Assembly: GCF_014805825.1 (NCBI RefSeq)
Contig: NZ_CP061941.1
Location: forward strand, 1,860,001-1,924,000
DNA length: 64,000 bases
Source of the DNA: Marinomonas algicola
GTDB lineage: Bacteria; Pseudomonadota; Gammaproteobacteria; Pseudomonadales; Marinomonadaceae
Direction: 5' to 3'
Part shown: positions 7,826-15,894 of the stretch, piece by piece
Position numbering within the stretch: the first letter of the stretch is position 1
Layout: each line of letters begins with the position of its first letter
Translations under genes and position numbers: made by a program
Notes under the pieces: model-generated
The model's input: the letters and a program-made list of their open reading frames with translations, nothing else
Told to the model about the DNA's origin: nothing
Databases searched by the model: none

Positions 7826-8731
7826 ATGATCAGTCCTGTCTTGTTAAGAAGCTTTTGTACTTTAGTGGAAAATGGACACTTCACACGGACAGCGGAAAAG
7901 CTTCATATGACACAATCCGGTGTCAGTCAGCATATAAAAAAACTAGAGGGGTTGATTGGAACAGACCTCTTGGATCGTGATGGAAAGTCGTTTGAGTTAA
8001 CTGAGGCGGGTAGGAATTTATACAAAGAAGCGAAGAAAATAGTTAACGCTCTGACTGACCTAGAAACTAACGTGAAATCTGATCCTGCTTATGAAGGTAC
8101 GGTTAGGATTATGTCACCAGGAAGCATAGGTTTAAAACTCTATCCAAATCTCTTAAAGCTACAGGCCTGTTACCCAAAATTAATCATTGATTATCGATTT
8201 GGACCAAACGTAGATATTGAGCAAGCTCTCCTTGATAAGCGCATTGACTGTGGGTTGTTAACTAGTGTGCCAACAGAAAGTGGACTGTCTTGTAGGCCAA
8301 TAGGGCAAGAAAGTTTACTATTGGTTATGCCAGCGATTGTAAATGATGATGCTAATACGCAAAGACAGCCACCCGATTGGCGGACTTTAGAAAGGCTTGG
8401 ATTCATCGACCACCCAGATGGAACTCATCATGCTACTGTCTTATTAAGTGCGAACTACCAAGAGTTTAAACATATACGAGAATTTGAAAAAAAGGGTTTC
8501 TCTAATCAAATTCATTTAATCTTAAAGCCCGTAAGTTTAGGCTTGGGTTTTACGGTATTGCCACGTTATGCTGTTGAGAGCTTTCCGCATTCAAACCTTA
8601 TCTCTGCTCAGCCATTAGTGAATCCAGTGACAGAAACGCTCTATATTGCGACACAGAGTGCAAACCGTATACCACAACGAGTAAATACAGTGATGGATGT
8701 CATTAAGTCGTGTTTAGAAGAACACCTATGA
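7826..8731 (+). CDS. LysR family transcriptional regulator
   Basis: The 301-residue protein has an N-terminal winged helix-turn-helix (residues 2-60; ENGHFTRTAEKLHMTQSGVSQHIKKLE) and a periplasmic-binding-protein-like effector domain (about 90-295). The ATG at 7826 is preceded by GAG eleven bases upstream. It diverges from the VOC-family gene, the classic LysR arrangement, so that gene is its most likely target; a LysR box in the 94-base gap is expected but I could not single one out. The effector is unknown. Confidence 0.92.
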   Translation: MISPVLLRSFCTLVENGHFTRTAEKLHMTQSGVSQHIKKLEGLIGTDLLDRDGKSFELTEAGRNLYKEAKKIVNALTDLETNVKSDPAYEGTVRIMSPGSIGLKLYPNLLKLQACYPKLIIDYRFGPNVDIEQALLDKRIDCGLLTSVPTESGLSCRPIGQESLLLVMPAIVNDDANTQRQPPDWRTLERLGFIDHPDGTHHATVLLSANYQEFKHIREFEKKGFSNQIHLILKPVSLGLGFTVLPRYAVESFPHSNLISAQPLVNPVTETLYIATQSANRIPQRVNTVMDVIKSCLEEHL

Positions 8732-8797
8732 AAGAAACAGCTTGAATAAGGGCGTGGCAAAATCGAAATAGGGTTATAGCGTGAGGGATATCATGTA

Positions 8798-9547
8798 TTA
8801 ATAAAGTACTTCAATGCCTTGAGCCTGCAGCTTGCTGAGTAACAATTGGGACGGTTTTACGTCCGTGATTAGGCAGTGGTAGTTATTAACACGATTCCAA
8901 ACACAACGAGACTCAAGGTCAAACTTTGTGCTGTCTAGCAGTAAAATCCGATAATGAGCGTTATCAACCAAAGTTTCTAAAGACATGATATCCTCGTCTG
9001 TGAAATCAAAGAGCTCACCCTCTTTATTGATCGCGGCCACTGAGAAAATCCCGACATCCGCTCGATAGCGTTGAAAGAAGCGTACGGCATCCCCGCCAAT
9101 GACATCTTGATCGCGCTTACGCACACGGCCTCCGGCGATGGTTAATTCGCAATCTGGGTGTTCGCATAGATTGCGTGCAGCATGCAAATTACAGGTCATA
9201 ACCTGCAACCCTTTCAATTCATTTAGTCTAGAGGCGACTTCTGAGACACTGGAACCTGTTCCAAGGAAGACAGACTGGTAATCCGTTATTTTTGTAATAC
9301 ACAGATCGGCAATACGTTGTTTGCCTTCTAAATTGCGAATTCTGCGCTGATCAAAGCGAATATTTTGTCTATTTGGAAAGGGCACTACTTCGCCGTGACT
9401 ACGAAGCAGTAATCCTCGCTCGGTTAAGTGACGGATATCCGTACGAATGGTTTGCACAGAAACAGAAAATTCATCTGCAACATCGTTTAATGACTTACGA
9501 CCGTTTTTGTTAATCCATTGGACAATGTCCTGTTGTCGTTTATTCAT
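8798..9547 (-). CDS. DeoR family regulator of the phospho-ester operon
   Basis: The 249 residues begin with a DeoR-type winged helix (NDVADEFSVSVQTIRTDIRHL, residues 18-38) followed by the DeoR C-terminal sensor domain (about 75-235), related to sugar-phosphate isomerases. The sensor keeps the GTGSSVSEVA loop and TCNLHAA stretch where phosphorylated sugars bind in other members, so a phosphorylated ligand is likely by family knowledge. It diverges from the ABC importer and phosphatase operon. Phased CGAAAG repeats in the shared upstream region are candidate operators, so the protein probably represses both units. Confidence 0.9.
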   Translation of the reverse strand: MNKRQQDIVQWINKNGRKSLNDVADEFSVSVQTIRTDIRHLTERGLLLRSHGEVVPFPNRQNIRFDQRRIRNLEGKQRIADLCITKITDYQSVFLGTGSSVSEVASRLNELKGLQVMTCNLHAARNLCEHPDCELTIAGGRVRKRDQDVIGGDAVRFFQRYRADVGIFSVAAINKEGELFDFTDEDIMSLETLVDNAHYRILLLDSTKFDLESRCVWNRVNNYHCLITDVKPSQLLLSKLQAQGIEVLY

Positions 9548-9583
9548 AATACTAAGCCCTGTTAATGTTATGTAAATCGCTCG

Positions 9584-9631
9584 CGAAAGAGAGATTCGTT
9601 AAAGCGAAAGCGTTTTTTAATTAAACGAAAG
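9584..9631. promoter_or_regulatory. Three phased CGAAAG repeats, candidate DeoR operators
   Basis: CGAAAG occurs at 9584-9589, 9605-9610 and 9626-9631, exactly 21 bp apart, which is two helix turns. They fill the gap between the divergent DeoR and ABC-importer genes. DeoR-family regulators often bind repeated TTTCG/CGAAA elements, so these are the likely operators. An inverted copy, ATTCGTT, lies at 9594-9600. Confidence 0.6.
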
Positions 9632-9715
9632 TTTCGTGTCACTTTAATGTCAAATTCAGTCGCTATTGTAGAGTCTTACCTTAAACACTCACTTTCAAAC
9701 AAAGAGCATTTCACA

Positions 9716-10696
9716 ATGAAACTTAAATATGGTTTATCAACACTTCTTGCTGTTTCTTTCACTTTGCCTTTGAGCGCTCAGACGATGGAAACCTTAACAC
9801 TTTATACCAGCCAGCCAAATAAAGATGCTCAGCTGACAGTGGACGCATTTGAAAAACAAAATCCTGATATCAAAGTCGATTGGGTTCGCGATGGCACGAC
9901 AAAACTAATGACCAAGCTACGTGCTGAGCTAAGCAGTGGTGTGGTTAAACCAGATGTTTTATTAATTGCCGACAGCGTTACGATGGAGTCTATGGTTGTT
10001 GATGATTATTTGTATGCCTACAACAGTCCATTTAAAAAGGATTATGAGCCAGCGCTGTATAATGAGAAGGGCTTTTATTATGGAACAAAACTGATTACTA
10101 CAGGAATTGTTCGTCATAGTCGAGCGCCAGAAAGGCCATTGGATTGGCATGATTTGGCTCATGCTGAGTACAGAAATCAGGTGGCTATGCCAAGCCCTTT
10201 GTATTCTGGTGCGGCGTTGATTCATTTAGCGACATTGACAGAAGATAATGGTCTAGGTTGGCACTATTATGAGCAGTTGCATACGAATAAAGTGATGGCT
10301 CAAGGTGGAAATGGGGGCGTCTTAAAGGCGGTATCTTCAGGTTCAAAACCTTATGGTGTGATTGTGGATTTCTTAGCGATAAGAGAAGCCAAAAAAGGTT
10401 CCCCTATCGAATTCATCTTTCCAAAAACCGGCGTGAGCATGGTCACTGAGCCAGTTGCCATTATGAAAGGCTCAAAAAACAAGGAGGCCGCAAAACGATT
10501 TGTTGATTTTGTATTATCAAAGCAAGGTCAGCAATTAGTGTTAGATCAGGGATACTTACCGGCGCGTAGTGATATGCCTGTCCCAGACGGTTTCCCAAGT
10601 CGTGCTGAAATTACACTCATGCCATTTAATGCGGCTAAGACCTTAGAGAATAATGCGGCGAATAAAGCGCGTTTTAGTGCGATTTTTGAAGGTTAA
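9716..10696 (+). CDS. ABC importer solute-binding protein (AEP/ferric/sugar-phosphate type)
   Basis: This periplasmic binding protein has 326 residues from the ATG at 9716, starting with a signal peptide (MKLKYGLSTLLAVSFTLPLSA). The mature part begins METLTLYTSQPNKDAQ and keeps the FbpA-like fold pattern seen in ferric, 2-aminoethylphosphonate and hexose-phosphate (AfuA) binding proteins. Tyrosine pairs typical of iron ligands are not evident near the C-terminus, and the neighbours are phosphatases, so a phosphorylated organic ligand is more likely than iron; this is inference. The longer frame from 9647 lacks a ribosome-binding site. Its stop overlaps the permease start (TAATG). Confidence 0.85.
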   Translation: MKLKYGLSTLLAVSFTLPLSAQTMETLTLYTSQPNKDAQLTVDAFEKQNPDIKVDWVRDGTTKLMTKLRAELSSGVVKPDVLLIADSVTMESMVVDDYLYAYNSPFKKDYEPALYNEKGFYYGTKLITTGIVRHSRAPERPLDWHDLAHAEYRNQVAMPSPLYSGAALIHLATLTEDNGLGWHYYEQLHTNKVMAQGGNGGVLKAVSSGSKPYGVIVDFLAIREAKKGSPIEFIFPKTGVSMVTEPVAIMKGSKNKEAAKRFVDFVLSKQGQQLVLDQGYLPARSDMPVPDGFPSRAEITLMPFNAAKTLENNAANKARFSAIFEG

Positions 10697-12399
10697 TGAA
10701 AATGCTCATTCGCACTTCGGACAGCCAGCTACGTTGGCTGTCTTTACTCTTATTCTTATTGATTGCTTTAATCAGCCTGCTACCAAGCTTAAGGTTATTA
10801 ACAGAAGCTGTATCTAGCGTCAGTTTTACGGCTTCTTCTCCTTTGTCTGATGTATTAACCAGCGAACGCACTTGGAGAGCGCTAAAGAACAGCTTCTATA
10901 CTTCGAGCCTGGGCACATTGATTGCTGTGTTACTAGGATCTGGGTTTGCTTTTATAGTGTCTTTAACGAATATACGACGCCGGCCTCTATGGGTATTCTG
11001 CTTCATGTTACCCATGATGATTCCACCTCAGGTAACGGCCTTAAGTTGGTTGCAATTGTTTGGTCCTGCCAGCCCATTATTAAATACATTCGGCATAGCC
11101 CCTGAATTAGGCAGTGCAAACCCAATGTATTCAGCAGAAGGCATTGCTCTGTTGCTGGGCATTCAAAGCGCTCCTTTAGTTTTTCTGGCGCTACGCACAC
11201 AGTTAATGAGCCTGCCTCAAGATATGATCGAAGCGGCGAGAATGGCCAATGCGCCTCAGTTTCGTATCTGGGTTGATATTATTGTTCCTTTATCTCGAAG
11301 TGCTTTGGTCGCGGGGGCGGCATTGGCGTTTGTGTCATCATTAGGCAATTTCGGTATTCCTGCCATGCTTGGGATTCCAATTAACTATTTGGTACTACCA
11401 ACATTGATCTATCAACAAATGGCGGGCTTTGGCGAGGATATTCTGAGTGAAGTAGCGGGGCTGTCGATGATCATTGCCTTGTTGGTATTAGCTGGGATGT
11501 TAATGCAACAATGGTTACAACAGCGAAGTCAGTTCGCTTTAATAGGCCATACTGCGCAACCAATATTCTTTGATCTTAAGAAGGCAAGAATGCCGACTGA
11601 ATTTGCTTTAGGAATGGTCTTAAGCTTCATTTTAGTGATTCCTTTAATTGGCTTGATTATCAGCTCTTTTGTACCAGCACTTGGAATGCCGCTCAACAGT
11701 AACACCTTTACATTAAACGCCTATATTGAAATGGTCAGTAATCAAGGGTCAACAGCGAGAGCCTTTGCTAATAGCGGCACGTTGGCCTTTTTTACCGCTA
11801 TGGTGCTTATGTTGGTTTGTTTGCCACTTGGCTATTTATTGATGCGCTTACCGATGAGGGTCAGAGCGGTAGTGGCTAGTCTTATAGAAGTGCCGTACGC
11901 AATACCCGGAATTGTCTTGGCGATTGCTTTTATCTTATTGTTTGCTAAGCCACTTCCTATTATTAATGTGAGTTTATATGGCACCTTAGGGATCATATTT
12001 TTAGCCTATTTGTCATGCTTTCTCAGTGTGTGTTTAAAGCCTGTCATGACGGCGATGTCTCTTTTGGATGCTTCTCTTGAGGAAGCGGCTCAATTAGCGG
12101 GCGCCAACTCTATACAAAGATTAATGCACATTGTCTTGCCATTAACCGCCCCTGCTTTTTTTGCCGGTGGCCTACTGGTCTTCTTAATTTCAATTAACGA
12201 ACTAACCGTTTCCGCGCTTTTATGGAGTGCGGGTAATGAGACGTTAGGGGTGTTGATATTTAATCTAGATGAAAGTGGAGACAGTGTTTTAGCCTCGGCG
12301 ATATCAGTACTTGTTGTCTTACTCGTGGCGATACTGATGGCTTTATTGAGCTTGCTAGCTCCACGTTTACCAAAAGGAATCATTCCATGGCACGATTAA
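10696..12399 (+). CDS. Fused two-domain ABC importer permease
   Basis: This 567-residue inner-membrane protein consists of two homologous permease halves, each with about six membrane segments. Each half carries the EAA loop that docks on the ATPase: EAARMANAPQFRIWV near residue 178 and EEAAQLAGANSIQRLMHIVL near 460. Fused permeases of this kind occur in ferric (FbpB), AfuB hexose-phosphate and 2-aminoethylphosphonate transporters. Its start overlaps the stop of the binding-protein gene by one base, and its end overlaps the ATPase gene by 13 bases, so the three are co-translated. Confidence 0.9.
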   Translation: MKMLIRTSDSQLRWLSLLLFLLIALISLLPSLRLLTEAVSSVSFTASSPLSDVLTSERTWRALKNSFYTSSLGTLIAVLLGSGFAFIVSLTNIRRRPLWVFCFMLPMMIPPQVTALSWLQLFGPASPLLNTFGIAPELGSANPMYSAEGIALLLGIQSAPLVFLALRTQLMSLPQDMIEAARMANAPQFRIWVDIIVPLSRSALVAGAALAFVSSLGNFGIPAMLGIPINYLVLPTLIYQQMAGFGEDILSEVAGLSMIIALLVLAGMLMQQWLQQRSQFALIGHTAQPIFFDLKKARMPTEFALGMVLSFILVIPLIGLIISSFVPALGMPLNSNTFTLNAYIEMVSNQGSTARAFANSGTLAFFTAMVLMLVCLPLGYLLMRLPMRVRAVVASLIEVPYAIPGIVLAIAFILLFAKPLPIINVSLYGTLGIIFLAYLSCFLSVCLKPVMTAMSLLDASLEEAAQLAGANSIQRLMHIVLPLTAPAFFAGGLLVFLISINELTVSALLWSAGNETLGVLIFNLDESGDSVLASAISVLVVLLVAILMALLSLLAPRLPKGIIPWHD

Positions 12400-13430
12400 C
12401 ATTACATAACGTGAGCAAACACTTTTCAGAGCAGTGTGTCATTAATGATTTGAACTTAAGTATTGAGCCCGGTTCTTTTGTGGCGTTATTAGGCCCAAGC
12501 GGTTGTGGTAAATCGACTATCTTAAGAATGTTAGCTGGCTTTGAGTCGGTGAGTTCAGGAGAAATTCGCCATGGTGAATGCTGCCTTTCGAGTGAACAAC
12601 ATCACGTGCCGACAGAGGCAAGAAACTTTGGCATGGTTTTTCAATCCTATGCTCTTTGGCCACATATGACGGTGGCTGAAAATGTCGGCTACCCGTTAAA
12701 AATTCAAAAAATTAAAAGGGCGGAAAAAGAGCAACGGATTAAAGAAGCCTTGTCTGTAGTGGAATTAGATGAATATGCGGATCGTTTGCCATCGCAGTTG
12801 AGTGGTGGCCAGCGACAACGTGTGGCTCTCGCACGGAGCTTGGTGACAGAGCCTGATGTGGTGTTGTTTGATGAGCCTTTGGCAAATTTAGATAGGCATT
12901 TACGGGCCACTATGGAAGACACTTTTAGGGCGTTTCATAAGCGCACTAAGGCTACAATTGTCTACGTTACCCATGATCAATCGGAAGCGATGTCCTTAGC
13001 TGATCACATTGCCGTATTACACAAAGGGCAGTTAGTTCAATGGGCTCCCCCGGAAGAATTGTATAACACACCAAAGAATGCTTGGTTGGCTAATTTTATT
13101 GGTCGTGGGTCCGTGCTGAAGGTGGCGCCCATTGAGCCCTTACAGTTCGTCAATACAGAAACCTTACATCGCATTTTACAATCTCATGATTCCGCGACGG
13201 ATTCAAGTTCTGTGCTGGTTCGACCAAATGATATTCAATTTATGGCGGATGACGTTAATGCTCTACCTGTGCGTGTACAAGCGTGTATTTTTCGTGGAGA
13301 GCGATATGACATCGAGTTGACCCTGGCTGATGGGCAATTTTTGTTAGCCTATAGTGATCTTCCCATAAAAGAAACTGGCGAAAAGTTTGTTCGAATAAAA
13401 CAAGCATGGGCTTTGGAGGGGGAGTCATGA
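12387..13430 (+). CDS. ABC importer ATP-binding protein
   Basis: This 347-residue ATPase drives the importer. It has Walker A GPSGCGKST (residues 36-44), the Q-loop in MVFQSYALWP, the signature LSGGQRQR near 137, Walker B VVLFDEP and the H-loop VTHDQ, so all catalytic elements are present. The C-terminal part (about 240-347) is a TOBE-like regulatory domain, as in PotA/FbpC-type importers. The start overlaps the permease gene by 13 bases and the stop overlaps the next gene with ATGA, which indicates tight translational coupling. Confidence 0.93.
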   Translation: MARLTLHNVSKHFSEQCVINDLNLSIEPGSFVALLGPSGCGKSTILRMLAGFESVSSGEIRHGECCLSSEQHHVPTEARNFGMVFQSYALWPHMTVAENVGYPLKIQKIKRAEKEQRIKEALSVVELDEYADRLPSQLSGGQRQRVALARSLVTEPDVVLFDEPLANLDRHLRATMEDTFRAFHKRTKATIVYVTHDQSEAMSLADHIAVLHKGQLVQWAPPEELYNTPKNAWLANFIGRGSVLKVAPIEPLQFVNTETLHRILQSHDSATDSSSVLVRPNDIQFMADDVNALPVRVQACIFRGERYDIELTLADGQFLLAYSDLPIKETGEKFVRIKQAWALEGES

Positions 13431-14650
13431 AAATAAGTATCGATGTATTGAGTGGAATGGGTCGCAAAACCGCCGCGGCTATTTTATTGACTTTTTCTAC
13501 ATCTGGAAGGGGTCGCTCCGTGAGATTTTTATTGGATGCTGGTGGCGCATTAGAAGCGGGAGAGAACAAGGGCTGGGAGATGCCAGCAAACCTTGACGCC
13601 ATTTTTATTTCTCATGACCATGAAGATCACATGGGAGCATTAAGAGAAATGGTTCAACAGGAAACACTGAGTCAAGTTCCAGTTTATGCGACCTTGGCCG
13701 TACAAAAACAACTTCCTTCAGGACTAAACTATAAAATATTGCCTGTTAGTGGTGCAATTACTGTGGCTGGCGTTACCGTTACGACCGGATCAGCCGGCCA
13801 TTCATTTGGAGGCGTGTGGCTTCACTTCAATATTGGAAACGGCATCTTTTACAGTGGTGATTTTAGTATGGAGTCAACGCTTTATGCTTTTACAACACCA
13901 CCAGAAGCTGAAATTGCCTTGTTAGATGCATCTTACGGTCTTTACGATGAGACTTTAGAGCAATGTAAACGTAAATTAAAGACGTTTTTGACGCAAGAGA
14001 AAGCGTTGCTTATGCCCGTTCCTCAAACGGGTAGGGCTTTAGAAATTGCCTGTTGGTTGTCTTCAATGGGTTACCATAATTGGAGCCTAGCCGCTGACTG
14101 CATTTCTCCTGAAAATGCATTGTCAGGTTCAAAAGAAGGGATTTGTGACGCCATGATTCCTGTTTTATCTAGCCTTAGTCGCAAGCCCTTTGATGTAAGT
14201 GCTAAAGTAATACTCTGTGGTGACCCTGATGGCATGAGTGGTGAGGCGTCAGAATTATTGGCGCAGCCTGAGCGTTATATCCCCATCTATACTGGCCATC
14301 TCCCTGAGCATGCTCAATACTCTGTTAAGAAAGGTGATGCTTTCTTTGTTCGCTGGAATGTGCATCCACGTCAGCGCGATCTTAAAAAACTCATTGACCA
14401 ACTTCAATGTCAACTGTGCTTACCTTTGTTTCAAGCCATTAAAGACCTTTCTGTTTGGCAAAAAGCACTTGGAAACTGTATCACTACAGCCTCTTATTTA
14501 GAAGGTTATTACGAGGGCATAGATAAAGCGGAAAACTCACAGAAACAGCCCCAGATCAGCCAAGAAGTTGATCGAGGATACTCGGTTTCTAAAAAGAAAA
14601 ACGGGCGCCATAAAGCACTTCAACTTCATTTAAAGGAGATGATTATATGA
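13427..14650 (+). CDS. Metallo-beta-lactamase-fold hydrolase, beta-CASP-like
   Basis: The 407-residue product has the metal-binding motif HDHEDH (residues 63-68), a further His in TTGSAGHSFGG and the Asp in YSGDFSME, so a two-metal hydrolase centre is plausible. The later stretch ALLMPVPQTGRALEIACWL resembles the start of a beta-CASP domain, and VRWNVHPRQRDL near the C-terminus resembles a beta-CASP His motif. Such enzymes cleave phosphodiester bonds, usually in RNA or DNA. The start at 13427 follows GGAGGGGGAG and overlaps the ATPase stop (ATGA). The last 45 residues are lysine-rich and low in complexity. The substrate is unknown. Confidence 0.75.
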   Translation: MKISIDVLSGMGRKTAAAILLTFSTSGRGRSVRFLLDAGGALEAGENKGWEMPANLDAIFISHDHEDHMGALREMVQQETLSQVPVYATLAVQKQLPSGLNYKILPVSGAITVAGVTVTTGSAGHSFGGVWLHFNIGNGIFYSGDFSMESTLYAFTTPPEAEIALLDASYGLYDETLEQCKRKLKTFLTQEKALLMPVPQTGRALEIACWLSSMGYHNWSLAADCISPENALSGSKEGICDAMIPVLSSLSRKPFDVSAKVILCGDPDGMSGEASELLAQPERYIPIYTGHLPEHAQYSVKKGDAFFVRWNVHPRQRDLKKLIDQLQCQLCLPLFQAIKDLSVWQKALGNCITTASYLEGYYEGIDKAENSQKQPQISQEVDRGYSVSKKKNGRHKALQLHLKEMII

Positions 14651-15201
14651 CACTAACAAAAGCCCCTTTTGTGTTTGTACGGCATGCGCAAAGCGTTTAT
14701 AACAAATCAGGATTGATTGGTGGTTTCACAGACAGCCAACTTAGTGAGGAAGGTGTTTTACAAGCACAAAAAGCGTCCTGTATTGTGTCAGGAGTAGAAT
14801 GGAGTGCTGTGTGTACAAGTACATTGAAACGTACTCAAGAAACCGCGTCTTACCTTTTACCGGACTATCAACACAACGCATATGAAGGGCTAAATGAGCG
14901 CAATTGGGGTGATCTAGAAGGCGCCAGTATTTTGCAGCAAACGCCCTACGAACTCACACCGCCAAATGGTGAACCCTGGCCTGATTTTGAAATGCGTGTT
15001 GTAAAAGCCCTAAACACCATTTTGAGCCAACATGAATGGCCATTAATAATCGCCCATTCAGGCGTGTATCGAGTACTTAACAACATTATTAATGGCACAC
15101 CTTATTGTCCTAGAGTCGGTAATGTAACGCCTATCACATTTAACCCCGATCAAGAGGGCTTTGGTTGGTCTGTTTCTCCCTATAAAGGAAAAGTAAAATG
15201 A
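14647..15201 (+). CDS. Histidine phosphatase (phosphoglycerate mutase-like) family protein
   Basis: The 184 residues belong to the histidine phosphatase superfamily, in which a His takes the phosphate. The motif FVRHAQSVYN (residues 10-19) supplies the nucleophilic His, LKRTQETASYL supplies the second Arg, LNERNWGDLEG the acid, and IIAHSGVYRVL the second catalytic His. All key residues look intact, so it is probably an active phosphatase of small phosphorylated molecules. The overlaps with the preceding gene (ATGA) and the following gene (ATGA) show co-translation in the ABC importer operon. Confidence 0.88.
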   Translation: MTLTKAPFVFVRHAQSVYNKSGLIGGFTDSQLSEEGVLQAQKASCIVSGVEWSAVCTSTLKRTQETASYLLPDYQHNAYEGLNERNWGDLEGASILQQTPYELTPPNGEPWPDFEMRVVKALNTILSQHEWPLIIAHSGVYRVLNNIINGTPYCPRVGNVTPITFNPDQEGFGWSVSPYKGKVK

Positions 15202-15650
15202 GTCCGAATGCGGTAATTGTTGACCTAGATGGAACGTTGGCTGAATTTGATCATGCTCAAGTTTCTCATTGGGTGTTGGGTGCTGAAAAGCACTGGGAGC
15301 CTTTTTTTGATTATATGAAGGATGCGCCAGTAATTGAAAATGTTTTGCGTTTAGTCACCATTCTTAAGCAGCAAGGACAGAATATTTTAATTTGCAGTGG
15401 TCGCCCCGAGTCTCACAAGCAACACTCTATAGAGTGGATGAAAAAGAATAATGTCCCGTATGATGGGCTCTACTTAAGGCCAGATAATGCTGATGCCATG
15501 CCCGATGAGGAAGTGAAAAAGAGGTTGTTGGAAAAAATTCATGGGGATGGTTTCCAGCCTTGGTTAGTGCTAGACGATAGAGACGCCGTCGTTCAAGGAT
15601 GGCGCAATTTAGGTATGACCTGTCTACAATGCGCTCCTGGAGACTTCTAA
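15198..15650 (+). CDS. HAD phosphatase resembling the T4 Pnkp 3'-phosphatase domain
   Basis: The 150-residue protein is a stand-alone HAD phosphatase. The DxDGT motif VDLDGTLAEF (D9 and D11) provides the nucleophile and acid, ICSGRPESHK holds motif II, and the acidic motif LVLDDRDAVVQGWR (about 130-143) binds Mg. The order and wording match the C-terminal phosphatase domain of phage T4 polynucleotide kinase, including the ending with CxQxAxGDF. No kinase P-loop is present. It probably removes a phosphate from a nucleotide or related phospho-ester. It is the last gene of the operon, after a four-base overlap. Confidence 0.85.
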   Translation: MSPNAVIVDLDGTLAEFDHAQVSHWVLGAEKHWEPFFDYMKDAPVIENVLRLVTILKQQGQNILICSGRPESHKQHSIEWMKKNNVPYDGLYLRPDNADAMPDEEVKKRLLEKIHGDGFQPWLVLDDRDAVVQGWRNLGMTCLQCAPGDF

Positions 15651-15762
15651 TAACGCACTACTTGTCTTATTTTAGTGAATATTTTGCTAAGAGTAATAGA
15701 CGCAAAAATAATCAATCAAAGTTTTTATACGGGCTGTTACATGACGATTAGGTGGGTGAAAG

Positions 15763-15794
15763 AGGAATTCTTACGCAAGGTAAGATTCCTTACC
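15763..15794. repeat. Overlapping hairpins after the phospho-ester operon
   Basis: AGGAATTCTTAC can pair with GTAAGATTCCT (one bulge), while GGTAAG can pair with CTTACC within the same bases; the two stems exclude each other. No T-run follows, so a terminator role is uncertain. The rest of the gap from 15651 to 15894 shows no gene. Confidence 0.4.
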
Positions 15795-15894
15795 GTCAGT
15801 CTCCATCATCGGTGATCGGGTAGGGAAGTGCGTCTGTGTTGCGCTGTGTCTGCAAAGGAGTCAGATACGCTTATTCTTGGGTTGTAACGATTCG

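Noticed and set aside
9716..10696. Ferric-iron binding protein of an Fbp-type transporter
   Set aside because: The fold fits, but neighbours are phosphatases and a DeoR regulator and there is no Fur-box-like site upstream; a phospho-ester ligand is favoured but not proven.
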